In this document: positions 25,879 through 36,000 of the stretch, in pieces | Numbering within the stretch: the first letter of the stretch is position 1 | How the letters are laid out: every line of letters starts with the position of its first letter | Origin: SMWN01 sp965261165 | GTDB lineage: Bacteria; Pseudomonadota; Gammaproteobacteria; Eutrophobiales; Eutrophobiaceae | DNA length: 64,000 bases | Reading direction: 5' to 3' | Assembly (NCBI GenBank): GCA_965261165.1 | Contig: OZ253445.1 | Location: 1,798,001 to 1,862,000 of the forward strand | Program-made: the position numbers and the translations under genes | Notes under the pieces: model-generated | Told to the model about the DNA's origin: nothing | Databases searched by the model: none | The model's input: the letters and a program-made list of their open reading frames with translations, nothing else

Positions 25879-28077
25879 ATGGTATCTATTGTCGCGAAAA
25901 AAAGCGTTGCATGTGTTAAATCAGTAGTTTTTTTATTAAGTTTTGCAATATCAACATATTCTCACTCAGACATCTTAGAAAAAGTGGTGGTTACCGCGCA
26001 AAAACGTGAGCAATCTATTCAAGATGTGGGTGTTGCAGTTACAGTGTTTAGTGGTGATGCCATTAAAGAACTCGGAATTACAAACAGCATCGATCTGGCA
26101 GCACAAACGCCTGGTTTAAATTTCGGTACGCCTGTCGGTGAGGGTAATAATGCATCCATCACGATGCGTGGCGTTGGTCTAAATGATTTTAATGATAATA
26201 ACGAGGGTCCTGTAGCAGTATATATTGATGATGTCTACAAAGCAGCACTTCCAGGATTAACATTCCAACTTTTTGATGTTGAGCGTGTAGAAATACTAAA
26301 AGGTCCACAGGGCACACTCTATGGAAGAAATACCACTGGTGGTCTGATACATTTCATTACCAGAAAACCGCATGAAGAGGCTGGGGCAAATATAGAGGCG
26401 GGATACAGTTCTTATAACACTGTTAAGACAGAGGGATTTATCAATGCCGCAATCACTAACAATGCTTACGCTAGATTATCTTTTTCTTCACACGACAGCT
26501 CAGGTTATGTTGAAAATCGTATTGGTGAAGATACAAATGCAGTGGACAGTTATGCGGCACGCTTACAATTATTGTTCCCTGTCTCAGGCCAGTTTGAGGC
26601 GCTCTTCAGCGCAAATATTGTACAGAGTGGTGCAAATGCCCCTGCTTATCAGCACCAGGTGACTACTACTGCTTCCGATGGTATTACGAGTATTGCTGCG
26701 GCAGGATTGGATGGATTGGGTTACAGAGACACAGATGGTGATAATTTTGCCGGAGATTATGACCGAGTCGGAAAATTGAATATCGACACTGGTGGGCTTA
26801 GCGCAAAGCTGACTTACGGTCTTGACAGGATAACCCTGACCTCGATTAGCGGTTACGATGTAGTGGATAAATTTCATGAAGAAGATAGCGATGTTGGCCC
26901 TAACCCATTTATTGAACCTACTTTCACTTCCAATACCAAAACCTTTACTCAGGAATTACGTCTTAATGGAAATACTGCACGTACTAACTGGATCGCAGGT
27001 TTCTATTATATGAATAACGAGAGCAGGGTTCGTAATCGTCTCGATACAAGCAATCTCATGTTTGTAGATTTTCGTGTCGAAGCAGATCAAGAAACCGATG
27101 CTTATTCAGTTTTTGGACAAATAGATTATGATCTCACTGATGAATGGACTGTTATAGGGGGATTAAGGTTATATACCGAGCAAAAAGGCTATGAGTTAAC
27201 TAATATAGATGTAAATGGCGTTGTAACTGCGCCGTATGTTTTCAATTCTTCTACAGTGGGTGATCTTGCTGAACAGGATCGTCAGAATGTAAATGGTCGT
27301 TTAGGATTTGATTATCGACCAAATGATGATTTGCTTTTATATGGCGCGATATCTAGAGGCACGAAAGTAGCAGGTTTTAATCTTGGATTCCCGGATTTAA
27401 CAGGTGCGTTTGGTACAAATCCTTTAGATACGATTCCCTATGATGAAGAAGACTTGAGAAGTCTTGAAGTTGGTTTCAAATCAACATTGATGGATGGATT
27501 GACTCGCTTAAATGTATCTGTGTATTACTATGATTACAGAGATTTCCAGGCCTTATCATTTCAAGGTGTTACTCAAACTATCTTTAATACGGATGCCGAG
27601 GTTTACGGTGTAGAGTTTGACATAACCATATATCCATGGAGGGGCTGGGAATTTCTCCTTGGAGGTAACCTTATGAATGCCACAGCTAAAGACATTGCAG
27701 CACAGGATGGCGTGACTGTTCGAGACCGTCAAATGGTTCTTGCTCCCGACCTGTCACTAAATGGTCTTGCGCGCTATGAATGGGCTGCATTAGGTGGCGC
27801 CTTGACAGCACAAGCTGATTTTAATTTCCAGACTGAAATATTTTTTGATATTCAGAACCATCCCATATCCTCGCAGGAAGCACATGCCGTTGGTAATGTT
27901 CGTCTAACCTATACCACTGAAGATGAAAGGGGAAAAATAGCTGTTTTCGTAAATAATGTCGCCGATCAGGAATACAAGGTCTACACCTTCGATTTCACTA
28001 GTTCCTTCAACTTTAATCAGCAGTTTTATGCCCCACCTCCTTGGGTAGGTGTAACATTAAGTTACAATTTTGATTGA
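25879..28077 (+). CDS. TonB-dependent outer-membrane receptor
   Basis: The protein is about 732 residues from the ATG; an in-frame TTG six codons earlier is less likely because GCAGGG sits ahead of the ATG. The signal peptide ends around YSHSD, followed by a TonB-box-like segment (ILEKVVVTAQKREQS). The plug domain (about 45-170) includes ITMRGVGLNDFNDNNEGPV and VEILKGPQGTLYGRNTTGG. The C-terminal barrel ends with WVGVTLSYNFD, an aromatic-final strand. It imports an unknown ligand, siderophore or other large substrate, using proton motive force. No periplasmic binding protein, regulator or transporter gene is adjacent, so the substrate cannot be inferred. It borders the accessory island. Confidence 0.92.
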   Translation: MVSIVAKKSVACVKSVVFLLSFAISTYSHSDILEKVVVTAQKREQSIQDVGVAVTVFSGDAIKELGITNSIDLAAQTPGLNFGTPVGEGNNASITMRGVGLNDFNDNNEGPVAVYIDDVYKAALPGLTFQLFDVERVEILKGPQGTLYGRNTTGGLIHFITRKPHEEAGANIEAGYSSYNTVKTEGFINAAITNNAYARLSFSSHDSSGYVENRIGEDTNAVDSYAARLQLLFPVSGQFEALFSANIVQSGANAPAYQHQVTTTASDGITSIAAAGLDGLGYRDTDGDNFAGDYDRVGKLNIDTGGLSAKLTYGLDRITLTSISGYDVVDKFHEEDSDVGPNPFIEPTFTSNTKTFTQELRLNGNTARTNWIAGFYYMNNESRVRNRLDTSNLMFVDFRVEADQETDAYSVFGQIDYDLTDEWTVIGGLRLYTEQKGYELTNIDVNGVVTAPYVFNSSTVGDLAEQDRQNVNGRLGFDYRPNDDLLLYGAISRGTKVAGFNLGFPDLTGAFGTNPLDTIPYDEEDLRSLEVGFKSTLMDGLTRLNVSVYYYDYRDFQALSFQGVTQTIFNTDAEVYGVEFDITIYPWRGWEFLLGGNLMNATAKDIAAQDGVTVRDRQMVLAPDLSLNGLARYEWAALGGALTAQADFNFQTEIFFDIQNHPISSQEAHAVGNVRLTYTTEDERGKIAVFVNNVADQEYKVYTFDFTSSFNFNQQFYAPPPWVGVTLSYNFD

Positions 28078-28535
28078 CGTTTTTGTGCTTCCAAACTTCA
28101 CTCCCATTTTAAGCTTCGTCTGTGACGCGCACTTGGTTTGCGATCTGGTAAGTTCTTGTCAAATACTGACGAAACTATTTAAAAACAAGACTTTACTAAC
28201 ATCCTGACTTGGGCGTTTCAAATCCAACGTATGTGCACGTCAGACGATAAGCGCAAGGTTAACTTTCCTGATTCTGGCGTGGTTTTCAGGTCACCGTTCT
28301 CCTTTGCCTGCCAGTAACCAGTTAATATTGATACCGACTAAGGCCTCACCTCCGAGTATACATTTACCCCCTTCATGATCTTTGTGTGATGATAAAGGAA
28401 TCTACCAATTGCTTCTAAGTAATCTTTAATTGCCTACGAGCTTCTTTTGAAATTTAAATACACATAAGCAGCTTGATAAGGCACAGGAGTATTATTTATT
28501 TAAAAAGAGGAAGTAGAACTTAAAAATATTAATAT
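28078..28535. other. Intergenic stretch between convergent genes
   Basis: There is no open frame of note, no strong terminator with a T-run and no tRNA-like fold. An rpfF (DSF synthase) gene would be expected near an rpfC locus, but I see no trace of one here. Confidence 0.4.
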
Positions 28536-31079
28536 TTATGAGATAGCGGATTTCTTCTTATCCAGATAGGCATTAAATGCAGCTGAGGTTTGTTCAAAAG
28601 CTACATGTAATTTCTGTATCTTATCTGGGATCTTAGTTCGGTATTCTGATAGTGGAAGGTCATGAATAGTTTGTGCAAGAAATGCAATTTGCATAGCACC
28701 AACGCTGCGTGAACTTCCATCTATAGCATGGGAGAGGCCTGACACACTTTCATAATGCATTCTAGTTGCAGATAGCTCCATTTTTTGAATTAGCTCTTTT
28801 GAATCGTGTAGATAGTTCTTAATCAAGTTGGTAAGGAAATCTTCGGTTGATGTCATCAATGACAGGGCATCAAGTATCTGGTTATCGATTAAAGAAATAT
28901 CTTCCAGACTAGATGAATCGACCAATTTTAGTGTTGATCTGGTATCCTGAAGAGAGTTCTCTTCATTACTTATGTATAGTGAAGAGATTGTGTTTAGTAA
29001 GATTTCTGGTTCAACAGGTTTGGCCAAATGAATATCTATGTTAGCACCCTTGCATGTTTGAATTGACTCCATTGTCACATCTGCAGTGAGCATGATAACG
29101 GGCAAATGTTTTTTTTCTGCATAAGTGAACCTTATTATCTTGGCTGCATCAATACCATCTATCACAGGCATATGCATATCCAGGATAACCATGTCAAAAT
29201 CTTCTTCTTCCAATGCATCAAGAACCATCTCACCATTATCAACGATAGTGACAATATGTTTTCCACTTTCCAGGATTTTTCGTATCACTTTCTGATTAGT
29301 TTTATTATCTTCACCAACGATTATTTTTATACCTTCAATATTTGATAAATTTATCTTGGTATGACCATATCTCATCAATCCAGCTTGGTCATAATCAGGG
29401 AGGTTCCCGGCAGTCACTGAATGTAATATTCTATAAAAATTATTCCTGTCCATGTTGTTGCTGAATATAGCAGAATAACCTTTGTCGATTAATTGACTGG
29501 TATCATCAGGTATGTCATTACAAGTAAGAATGAAATTTTGCTTCATTAGTTTATTTGTTAGTCTTGCCTGTTGTATAAAAACACCTGGATCTGAATCCAG
29601 ATATTGAAGATTAATTATGACAGCATGATATCTTTCTCTGCTCTTATTTTTACTAACTAATTTTTCTAAAGCATCATCTAAATTATTGACACAATCGTAT
29701 TTTATCATCCAATCATCAAGATAGTTTCTAATTTTTGTGTTCGAGTTATTTTGAGAATCTATCAATAGCGCATGAATATTTTTGATCTTATCGATGGTTT
29801 TATTTTCTTCTGAAATAATATTTTGTCTATCAAATTCAAGATTAAGCCAGAAGCAGGAACCTTTTTCTAAATGACTGGTGAAATTGATGTGTCCACCCAT
29901 CAACTCTACAAGTTGTTTGGAAATTGCTGTACCGAGTCCAGTGCCACCATAAGTACGTATGATAGATTCATTGCCTTGCGTAAAAGCATTAAAGATACTT
30001 GATTTTTCTTCATCAGGGATGCCGGTGCCTGTGTCGTTGATTGAAAAATGTATTTTTTCGGATCTAGATGTAGATGAAACATGAGTGAGATGAATTCCGA
30101 CGTGCCCTTCATTTGTGAATTTTATTGCATTACTTAGTAGATTGATTAGAATCTGTTTTAAGTGCAGTGCATCACCGCGTAATAAAAAAGGAATATCTGG
30201 TGATATATATACATTGATATTTAGTCCTTTTGACTGAGCGTTAGGTGACAGCATAGATACCGTTGAATTAATCAGTTCGTGAAGGTCAAAATCAATAATT
30301 TCAGTTTCTATTTTGCCCGCTTTAATCTTTGATATATCAAGGATATCTTTTATTAAAGCAAGTAAGGTATTTGCAGACGAATAAATTGTTTCAGTAAAAT
30401 CTTTTTGTTCTGGATTGAGCGGGGTCTTAATCAAAAGGTTGCTCATGCCAATGACACCATTCAAAGGCGTGCGGATCTCATGACTCATATTGGCTAAAAA
30501 CTGACTTTTAGCTTCGTTTGCAGCGTTGGCGTATTTTACTGTTCTGTGTAATTCTGAAATGAGTGTTGACATATGTACGGATAAAACGATCAGCGTAGTT
30601 ATAAGGCCATAACTTAGAATTTCTTCTCCTTGCCAATACTCGCCATATTGCATGACAATACTAAAACTGATTGTGCTCATGAATGTGCTGGTGAGGAGAT
30701 ATTTATTACCGTATCGGAACCCGTGCCCGAGCGTCATGAATAAGTAGCCGCCGAACACGGGTACGCCGATGTCTCCCGAATGGAATATAGTGTATGAAAT
30801 GAAAAACGTATCTAAAAATATTCCAAATAATCGGCGAGGAATATTTATTTTCGGTGTGATGATATTCCAGAGGAATAACAATAAACTAGTTGCACAGTAG
30901 AGTGATGGGACTAAAAACATCTCTGGCGTCACAATCCTGTAATTACTTAACCATAGTAAAAAAATTAACCATGTCAGACTTATTGAAAACTTAACAATAA
31001 CTTGATTATGCTCAGAGTTTCCTCGGTTATTTAGCCTGTCTTTTATTGTCTTAAGCATCATAGTAGTATCATTTTTCAT
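28536..31079 (-). CDS. rpfC: RpfC-like hybrid sensor kinase (DSF-type)
   Basis: The protein is 847 residues. An N-terminal five-helix membrane input domain (about 30-175) begins NSEHNQVIVKFSISLTW and contains GHGFRYGNKYLLTSTFM, as in Xanthomonas RpfC, the sensor of diffusible fatty-acid signals. Then come HisKA with His200 (FLANMSHEIRTPLNG), HATPase with GTGIPDEE and GGTGLGTAISKQL, a degenerate receiver (about 433-555) with Asn in place of the acceptor Asp (AVIINLQYLD), a true receiver with Asp634 (MVILDMHMPVIDG), and a C-terminal Hpt domain with His784 (SHAIDGSSRSVGA). A second-receiver remnant is not typical of RpfC. A wrecked rpfG lies immediately upstream in the same orientation. The DSF ligand is inferred by homology. 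Confidence 0.85.
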   Translation of the reverse strand: MKNDTTMMLKTIKDRLNNRGNSEHNQVIVKFSISLTWLIFLLWLSNYRIVTPEMFLVPSLYCATSLLLFLWNIITPKINIPRRLFGIFLDTFFISYTIFHSGDIGVPVFGGYLFMTLGHGFRYGNKYLLTSTFMSTISFSIVMQYGEYWQGEEILSYGLITTLIVLSVHMSTLISELHRTVKYANAANEAKSQFLANMSHEIRTPLNGVIGMSNLLIKTPLNPEQKDFTETIYSSANTLLALIKDILDISKIKAGKIETEIIDFDLHELINSTVSMLSPNAQSKGLNINVYISPDIPFLLRGDALHLKQILINLLSNAIKFTNEGHVGIHLTHVSSTSRSEKIHFSINDTGTGIPDEEKSSIFNAFTQGNESIIRTYGGTGLGTAISKQLVELMGGHINFTSHLEKGSCFWLNLEFDRQNIISEENKTIDKIKNIHALLIDSQNNSNTKIRNYLDDWMIKYDCVNNLDDALEKLVSKNKSRERYHAVIINLQYLDSDPGVFIQQARLTNKLMKQNFILTCNDIPDDTSQLIDKGYSAIFSNNMDRNNFYRILHSVTAGNLPDYDQAGLMRYGHTKINLSNIEGIKIIVGEDNKTNQKVIRKILESGKHIVTIVDNGEMVLDALEEEDFDMVILDMHMPVIDGIDAAKIIRFTYAEKKHLPVIMLTADVTMESIQTCKGANIDIHLAKPVEPEILLNTISSLYISNEENSLQDTRSTLKLVDSSSLEDISLIDNQILDALSLMTSTEDFLTNLIKNYLHDSKELIQKMELSATRMHYESVSGLSHAIDGSSRSVGAMQIAFLAQTIHDLPLSEYRTKIPDKIQKLHVAFEQTSAAFNAYLDKKKSAIS

Positions 31080-31194
31080 AAGATTTTATGAACATTTATG
31101 GTTCTTAATTTTTTTTAATTCATCATATTGTCGGTATTGTCTCTTAAAATTTCTATTGCTTTATTTTTTTCCTGCTGTGTAAAAAAACATCAAC

Positions 31195-31720
31195 ACATTA
31201 AGGATCAAAATACTCATCTTTCATTAAGAATGTAATCATATGCTTTGTTCAGTGGTCGAATCTCTTCGTGTGAACATTTTTTAATAAGTGCATTGAAGAG
31301 GTATCAGCAATGGATGGTATTTGTGTTTCGATAGAAGTCTCATTTTCTTTTAAGCCGCTTGGGTAGGCATTATTATTATATTTTTTCGTGACGATGTAGG
31401 GCAATAATTTTGCCCATCTGTAGATAGGGGGGCTATCTTTTAGAATTTCGTAGCCCATACGACAATATCCTTTCGTCACATCAAATCTTTCCGTTTTAAA
31501 AGATCTTCCTTTTATAACCAGTTAATATCAGATCGGGTGCCGATAATTTTGGTCAATATTAAGTGCGTTAGCTGCATTATCAAGGCATTTTACATCAATA
31601 TTATTCCCTATATTTTTTTACAATACTCTCCATAATAATGCGATTGTTAACTTGGTCATTAACTATAAATATAGTGCTGTTTGTTGTTTGAAGATCAGTG
31701 TCTTTACTAATTGGATTCAT
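31195..31720 (-). pseudogene. rpfG: rpfG-like receiver/HD-GYP gene, decayed
   Basis: The ATG at 31720 opens a receiver N-terminus (TIFIVNDQVNNRIIMES), then frames change: NIDVKCLDNAANALNIDQNY, then HPDLILTGYK where an RR would have the acceptor Asp. The sequence then jumps to the end of an HD-GYP domain: RMGYEILKDSPPIYRW, YNNNAYPSGLKENETSIETQ and IPSIADTSSM, followed in other frames by EEIRPLNKAYDYI and DEYFDP. The HD catalytic dyad, the GYP-containing middle and the acceptor Asp are missing or altered (the family's HHEKxDGxGYP is here TKKYNNNAYP). RpfG normally degrades c-di-GMP when phosphorylated by RpfC. Order rpfG then rpfC is the same as in Xanthomonas. Confidence 0.78.
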
Positions 31721-31758
31721 GTAGTCGCTCTTAATTTCAATATTTATTAAGTCAAAAA

Positions 31759-32292
31759 TCAATGTTTTTTGAGAAGGGCATAGACAGCTCCCGTGCCGCC
31801 ATCGTTGGAAGGTGCAGAGCAAAATGCCAGAATCGAATCATATCTCTGTAACCATTTATTCAGTTTGTTTTTCAATACGGGGATCTTGTTCACTGAACCG
31901 TAACCTTTGCCGTGGATAATTCGAACACAGCAACGATTTGTTGATTGGCAATAGTTAAGGAAATCATTTAATTCCTTTTTGGCGACATTCACTGTCATGC
32001 CGTGTAGATCAAGTTCTGATCTTATTGCAAACTGCCCTCGACGCAGCTTACGTAGAGTCTTTTGTTGTACACCACTTCTTCTGAAATAAAGTTCATCACC
32101 GATTTCTATATCAAATGGAGTATCTGCCATTTGATTGAACGCCTCTTGTTCGCTGATGATCGATTGATTTTGAACAGGAGCAGGCCTGACTGTAGAAGAT
32201 TCCACGCCATTGTATTCAATCACATCTACTTCACCGATTGTCTGGCGAAATAGCTTGATATCGTCTTGTGTTACGCCTTTTGGATCGGACAT
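31759..32292 (-). CDS. Smr-domain protein
   Basis: The protein is 177 residues with a C-terminal Smr domain (about 95-177): ELDLHGMTVNVAKKELNDFL, VRIIHGKGYGSVNKIPVLK, and a closing FCSAPSNDGGTGAVYALLKK. The N-terminal half is the linker seen in the gammaproteobacterial SmrA/YdaL type (FRQTIGEVDVIEY). Smr domains nick or bind branched DNA or RNA; stand-alone proteins have been linked to RNA endonuclease and collided-ribosome roles, so the exact function is open. A near-perfect palindrome lies 31 bases upstream of its ATG. The rpfG remnant follows 38 bases after its stop. Confidence 0.88.
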   Translation of the reverse strand: MSDPKGVTQDDIKLFRQTIGEVDVIEYNGVESSTVRPAPVQNQSIISEQEAFNQMADTPFDIEIGDELYFRRSGVQQKTLRKLRRGQFAIRSELDLHGMTVNVAKKELNDFLNYCQSTNRCCVRIIHGKGYGSVNKIPVLKNKLNKWLQRYDSILAFCSAPSNDGGTGAVYALLKKH

Positions 32293-32322
32293 AGCTACTC
32301 ACTGAACACTAATTGAGGTGCA

Positions 32323-32341
32323 CCAGTCTATACTAGACTGG
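32323..32341. promoter_or_regulatory. 19-bp palindrome upstream of smr
   Basis: CCAGTCTA-TAC-TAGACTGG: two perfect 8-bp arms around three bases, 31-49 bases before the smr start. There is no T-run, so a terminator is unlikely. A dimeric repressor operator, or a hairpin in the 5' leader, is possible; the regulator is unknown. Confidence 0.5.
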
Positions 32342-32382
32342 CGGATAAAGGGATTCTATATTTAATAATTAATGGGTCATCT

Positions 32383-32575
32383 CTAGAACAGTGGGTAATT
32401 TCTGATTACTTCCAATACTAGTTCATGCATATCTTCATTGCGATTTATATCTAAATTCACATCCTTTCAAATAATAATTAAATACTGTTGGGTGCATTCC
32501 TTTAAGTTTGCTTAGCCGTGTTTTAGCTAGGCCCCAAAACCCTTCGATGCCACATGCCCTGGGGTCGACCGTTGC
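32383..32575 (-). pseudogene. IS1595-type transposase C-terminal remnant
   Basis: On the minus strand the sequence reads CGIEGFWGLAKTRLSKLKGM, then VFNYYLKGCEFRYK, and after a frameshift NEDMHELVLEVIRNYPLF before a stop. This is the usual end of IS1595 (ISXO2-like) transposases, including the Glu of the DDE/DDN core in GIEGFWG. The rest of the gene and the terminal repeats are not recognisable. Confidence 0.7.
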
Positions 32576-33078
32576 AGAATCCTCCTAAGGTAATTGTCGA
32601 TGAGAAAGAATCGGCTATGTACAGTGATGTGCGGTATGCCGATTTTGCATCGTTACATGGATGTAACTTATTAGAACAATGCAGGAGCAATTGTCGAGGA
32701 GCAAAAATTGGTAAAGTCTCGATCCTAGCTTACCGTTCGCCGAATAGGTCAAGCGGTAGCGATCATAGTTGCCGAGGGTCAGAGGGGGTATGAAATAGAA
32801 TATTATAATGAAAAGTAGAATATCAGCGTCTGTGTCAAAACCTTTTAAGCATGTCAAAATCATCGGAAGCGGGCTTTAGCCGCGCAGAAAGTGCAATATG
32901 CGCTGGGTTCATGCACGAGCTTGATAATATAATTTTTTAAATACTATTATCTTGGTCAGGCATTGTTAGTTGACCAATCAACGATAGGTTTAGCATATTC
33001 GGTAGTGGGAAATATTTCAACCAGAAGAATAACAGAAAAATATTAACAGCATCTTTTGGTCAGATCTTCCTTGAGATA
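32576..33078. other. Gap between IS remnant and purL
   Basis: No credible gene. A short segment around 32845-32880 (CATCGG-type flank after AAACCTTTTAAGCATG) is weakly similar to the dispersed repeats. Short open frames on both strands overlap each other and show no family features. Confidence 0.35.
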
Positions 33079-36000
33079 TTAAGAAACCCACTTACGAGCG
33101 TTATAAAACATCCGCATCCAAGGACCATTTTCGGCAACCCATGAATCAGGTAGCCATGAATATTGTTTCTTCAGGAAGACCCTTTCCGGGTGTGGCATCA
33201 TGATGGTAAAACGACCATCACTGGTGGTAAATCCTGTCTGACCAGCAGGCGAACCATTAGGATTTTTGGGATAGACTTCGGTCGCTTTGCCTGAATGGTC
33301 AATGTATCGTATCGTGGCAATGGCATTATTTGCCGACGGCTCATCTTGAGGTTCAACGCGGCCTTCACCATGTGCAACAACGATGGGCAATTGGGAATCC
33401 TGCATTCCCTTCAAGAGTATAGAAGGTGAGTTGAGTATTTCTACCATAACCAGACGCGCTTCAAACTGTTCAGAGATATTACGAGTAAATGCAGGCCAAT
33501 GTTCTGCCCCAGGAATAATGTCCTTTAAATGAGAGAACATCTGACATCCATTACAAACACCAAGACCAAAGGTATCCTGTCTTGCAAAAAATGACTGAAA
33601 TTCATTGCGTGCAACTTTATTGAATAAAATAGAATTTGCCCAGCCTCGACCCGCACCTAAGACATCACCATAGGAAAAACCACCGCAGGCAGTCAGACCC
33701 TTGAATGAATCAAGTGATACGGTTCCTGAAACGATATCACTCATATGTATATCAAGGCATTCAAATTCAGCGCGATGAAATGCTGCTGCCATTTCAACTT
33801 GTCCATTAACACCCTGTTCACGCAGGATGGCTATTTTCGGTTTTGCACTGGTGTTTATGTAAGGTGTATGAATTCTTTCATCAGCATCAAAATTTATATC
33901 CACAAACAAGCCGTTATCATCATTATCAAGCAAACGGTCATATTCCTGTTTGGCAGCGACAGGATTGTCTCTTAATGTTTGCATCCTAAAAGTTGTTTCA
34001 GACCAGGAACGGTGTAGTGAAAGTATTGCTTCTTCAAAAATAGTTTCATCATTCTTAATTATTTTTAATTGGCGCTCCTGATTTAGCGTACCAATATCAT
34101 GAATATGATCTTGCAGAAATTCTGCATCTTTAAAGACTCTATAAACTTCACCCAGATCTTTTGAACGTATCTGTATGACAGCCCCTAACTCTTCGTTAAA
34201 TAAAGTTGGGATTATATTGTCTGAAGAATCTGGACATAAAGGATCCAGTTTAATGTTGATGCCTTGTCGTGCCACGAAAGCCATCTCACATAGTGTGGTA
34301 AACAATCCACCATCAGAACGATCATGATATGCCAGAATAAGTCCAGACTCATTTAATAATTGAATCGATCTGAAAAATACTTTGAGGTCATGAACGTTTT
34401 CAACATCGGGGGTGTTGCCGAAGATATCCTGATAGACCTGTGTTAAACAAGAACCGCCTAGGCGATTCTTACCAAGACCCAGATCGATCAACAATAATCG
34501 TGTTTCACCTTGATTGGTTTTGAGTTCCGGGGTGAGTGATTGGCGGACATCAACGGCAGGAGAAAATGCTGTGATGATCAATGAAAGTGGTGAAATGACT
34601 TGTTTTTGTAAACCAGAATCCTGATCTAGCCACACTGTGTTCATTGATAAAGAATCCTTGCCCACTGGAATACATATCCCAAGCTCTTGACAGAGCTTGC
34701 TAACCGCCTGAACCGTGTAAAAGATTTTTGCATCTTCATCGTTCTGACCACAAGCAGCTATCCAGTTGGCAGAAAAAACGATATCTTCTAACTGAAGAAT
34801 TCTTGCAGCGGCAATATTGGTAATTGCCTCACCAATGGCCATGCGCCCAGAAGCAGGGGCATCAATTAATGCAATAGGTGCACGTTCACCCATAGCCATA
34901 GCTTCACCAGTATAAGCATTAAAGGCACTGGATGTAACAGCGCAATCCGCAACGGGTGTTTGCCAGGGGCCGACCATTTGATCTCGCGCAACCAGACCAG
35001 AGATGGAGCGATCACCAATGGTAATGAGAAAGTGTTTATCTGCCACGGCGGGTAAATGCAATATGCGATGAACTGTTTTTTTTAACTCTAAGCCCTCAGT
35101 TTTGAATTGACTGTAAGTTTGCGTTTGCGTTTGAACATCTCTTTGCATACGAGGCATTTTACCTAGTAATATTGACAGGGGTAAATCGACCGCCTTGTTA
35201 TTAAACAATTCGTCATTTAGAGTCAGATGTTGTTCTTTAGTCGCTTCACCAAGAAGCGCAAATGGCGCTTTTTCTCGTTCGCAAAAATAAGTAAACAATG
35301 AGACAGATTCTGGCGCTATGGCAAGGACATAACGTTCCTGAGATTCGTTACACCAGACCGCCAAGGGTGACATCCCGGGTTCATCATTGGGGATTTTGCG
35401 TAATTCAAATGTTGCCCCTCGGTGACTATCATTAACCAGTTCAGGAAGTGCATTTGACAAACCTCCAGCACCAACATCATGTATCGAGATGATCGGGTTT
35501 GCTTCATCCAATGACCAGCAGGCATCAATAACTTCCTGGCAGCGGCGCTCCATCTCTGGGTTGTCTCTTTGTACAGAAGCAAAATCAAAATTCTCTTCAT
35601 TTTCACCAGAGGTCATTGATGATGCGGCACCACCGCCAAGGCCAATAAGCATGGCGGGACCACCAAGAACGATTATTTTTGCACCTGCTGGGATATTTCC
35701 TTTCTCAACATGCGCATTTCGGATCATGCCATACCCACCTGCGAGCATGATGGGTTTATGGTAGCCGCGAATCACGTCATTTTCTTTTTGTTCATAGCTG
35801 CGGAAATAGCCAGTAAGCGCAGGACGACCAAACTCATTATTAAATGATGCCGCGCCAATGGGGCCTTCTAACATGATATCCAGAGCAGAGACTATTCGAT
35901 CAGGTTTGCCATGATCGATTTCCCAAGGTTGATGAAAATCAGGAATGTTAAGATTTGATACGGAAAAACCAACTAGACCTGCTTTTGGTTTTGCGCCTCG

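Noticed and set aside
28078..28535. Possible rpfF or small RNA beside rpfC
   Set aside because: No frame with crotonase features and no obvious RNA fold; left as plain intergenic sequence.
32554..32793. 79-codon plus-strand ORF near the IS1595 remnant
   Set aside because: Overlaps the transposase debris and a minus-strand frame; composition unlike neighbouring genes.
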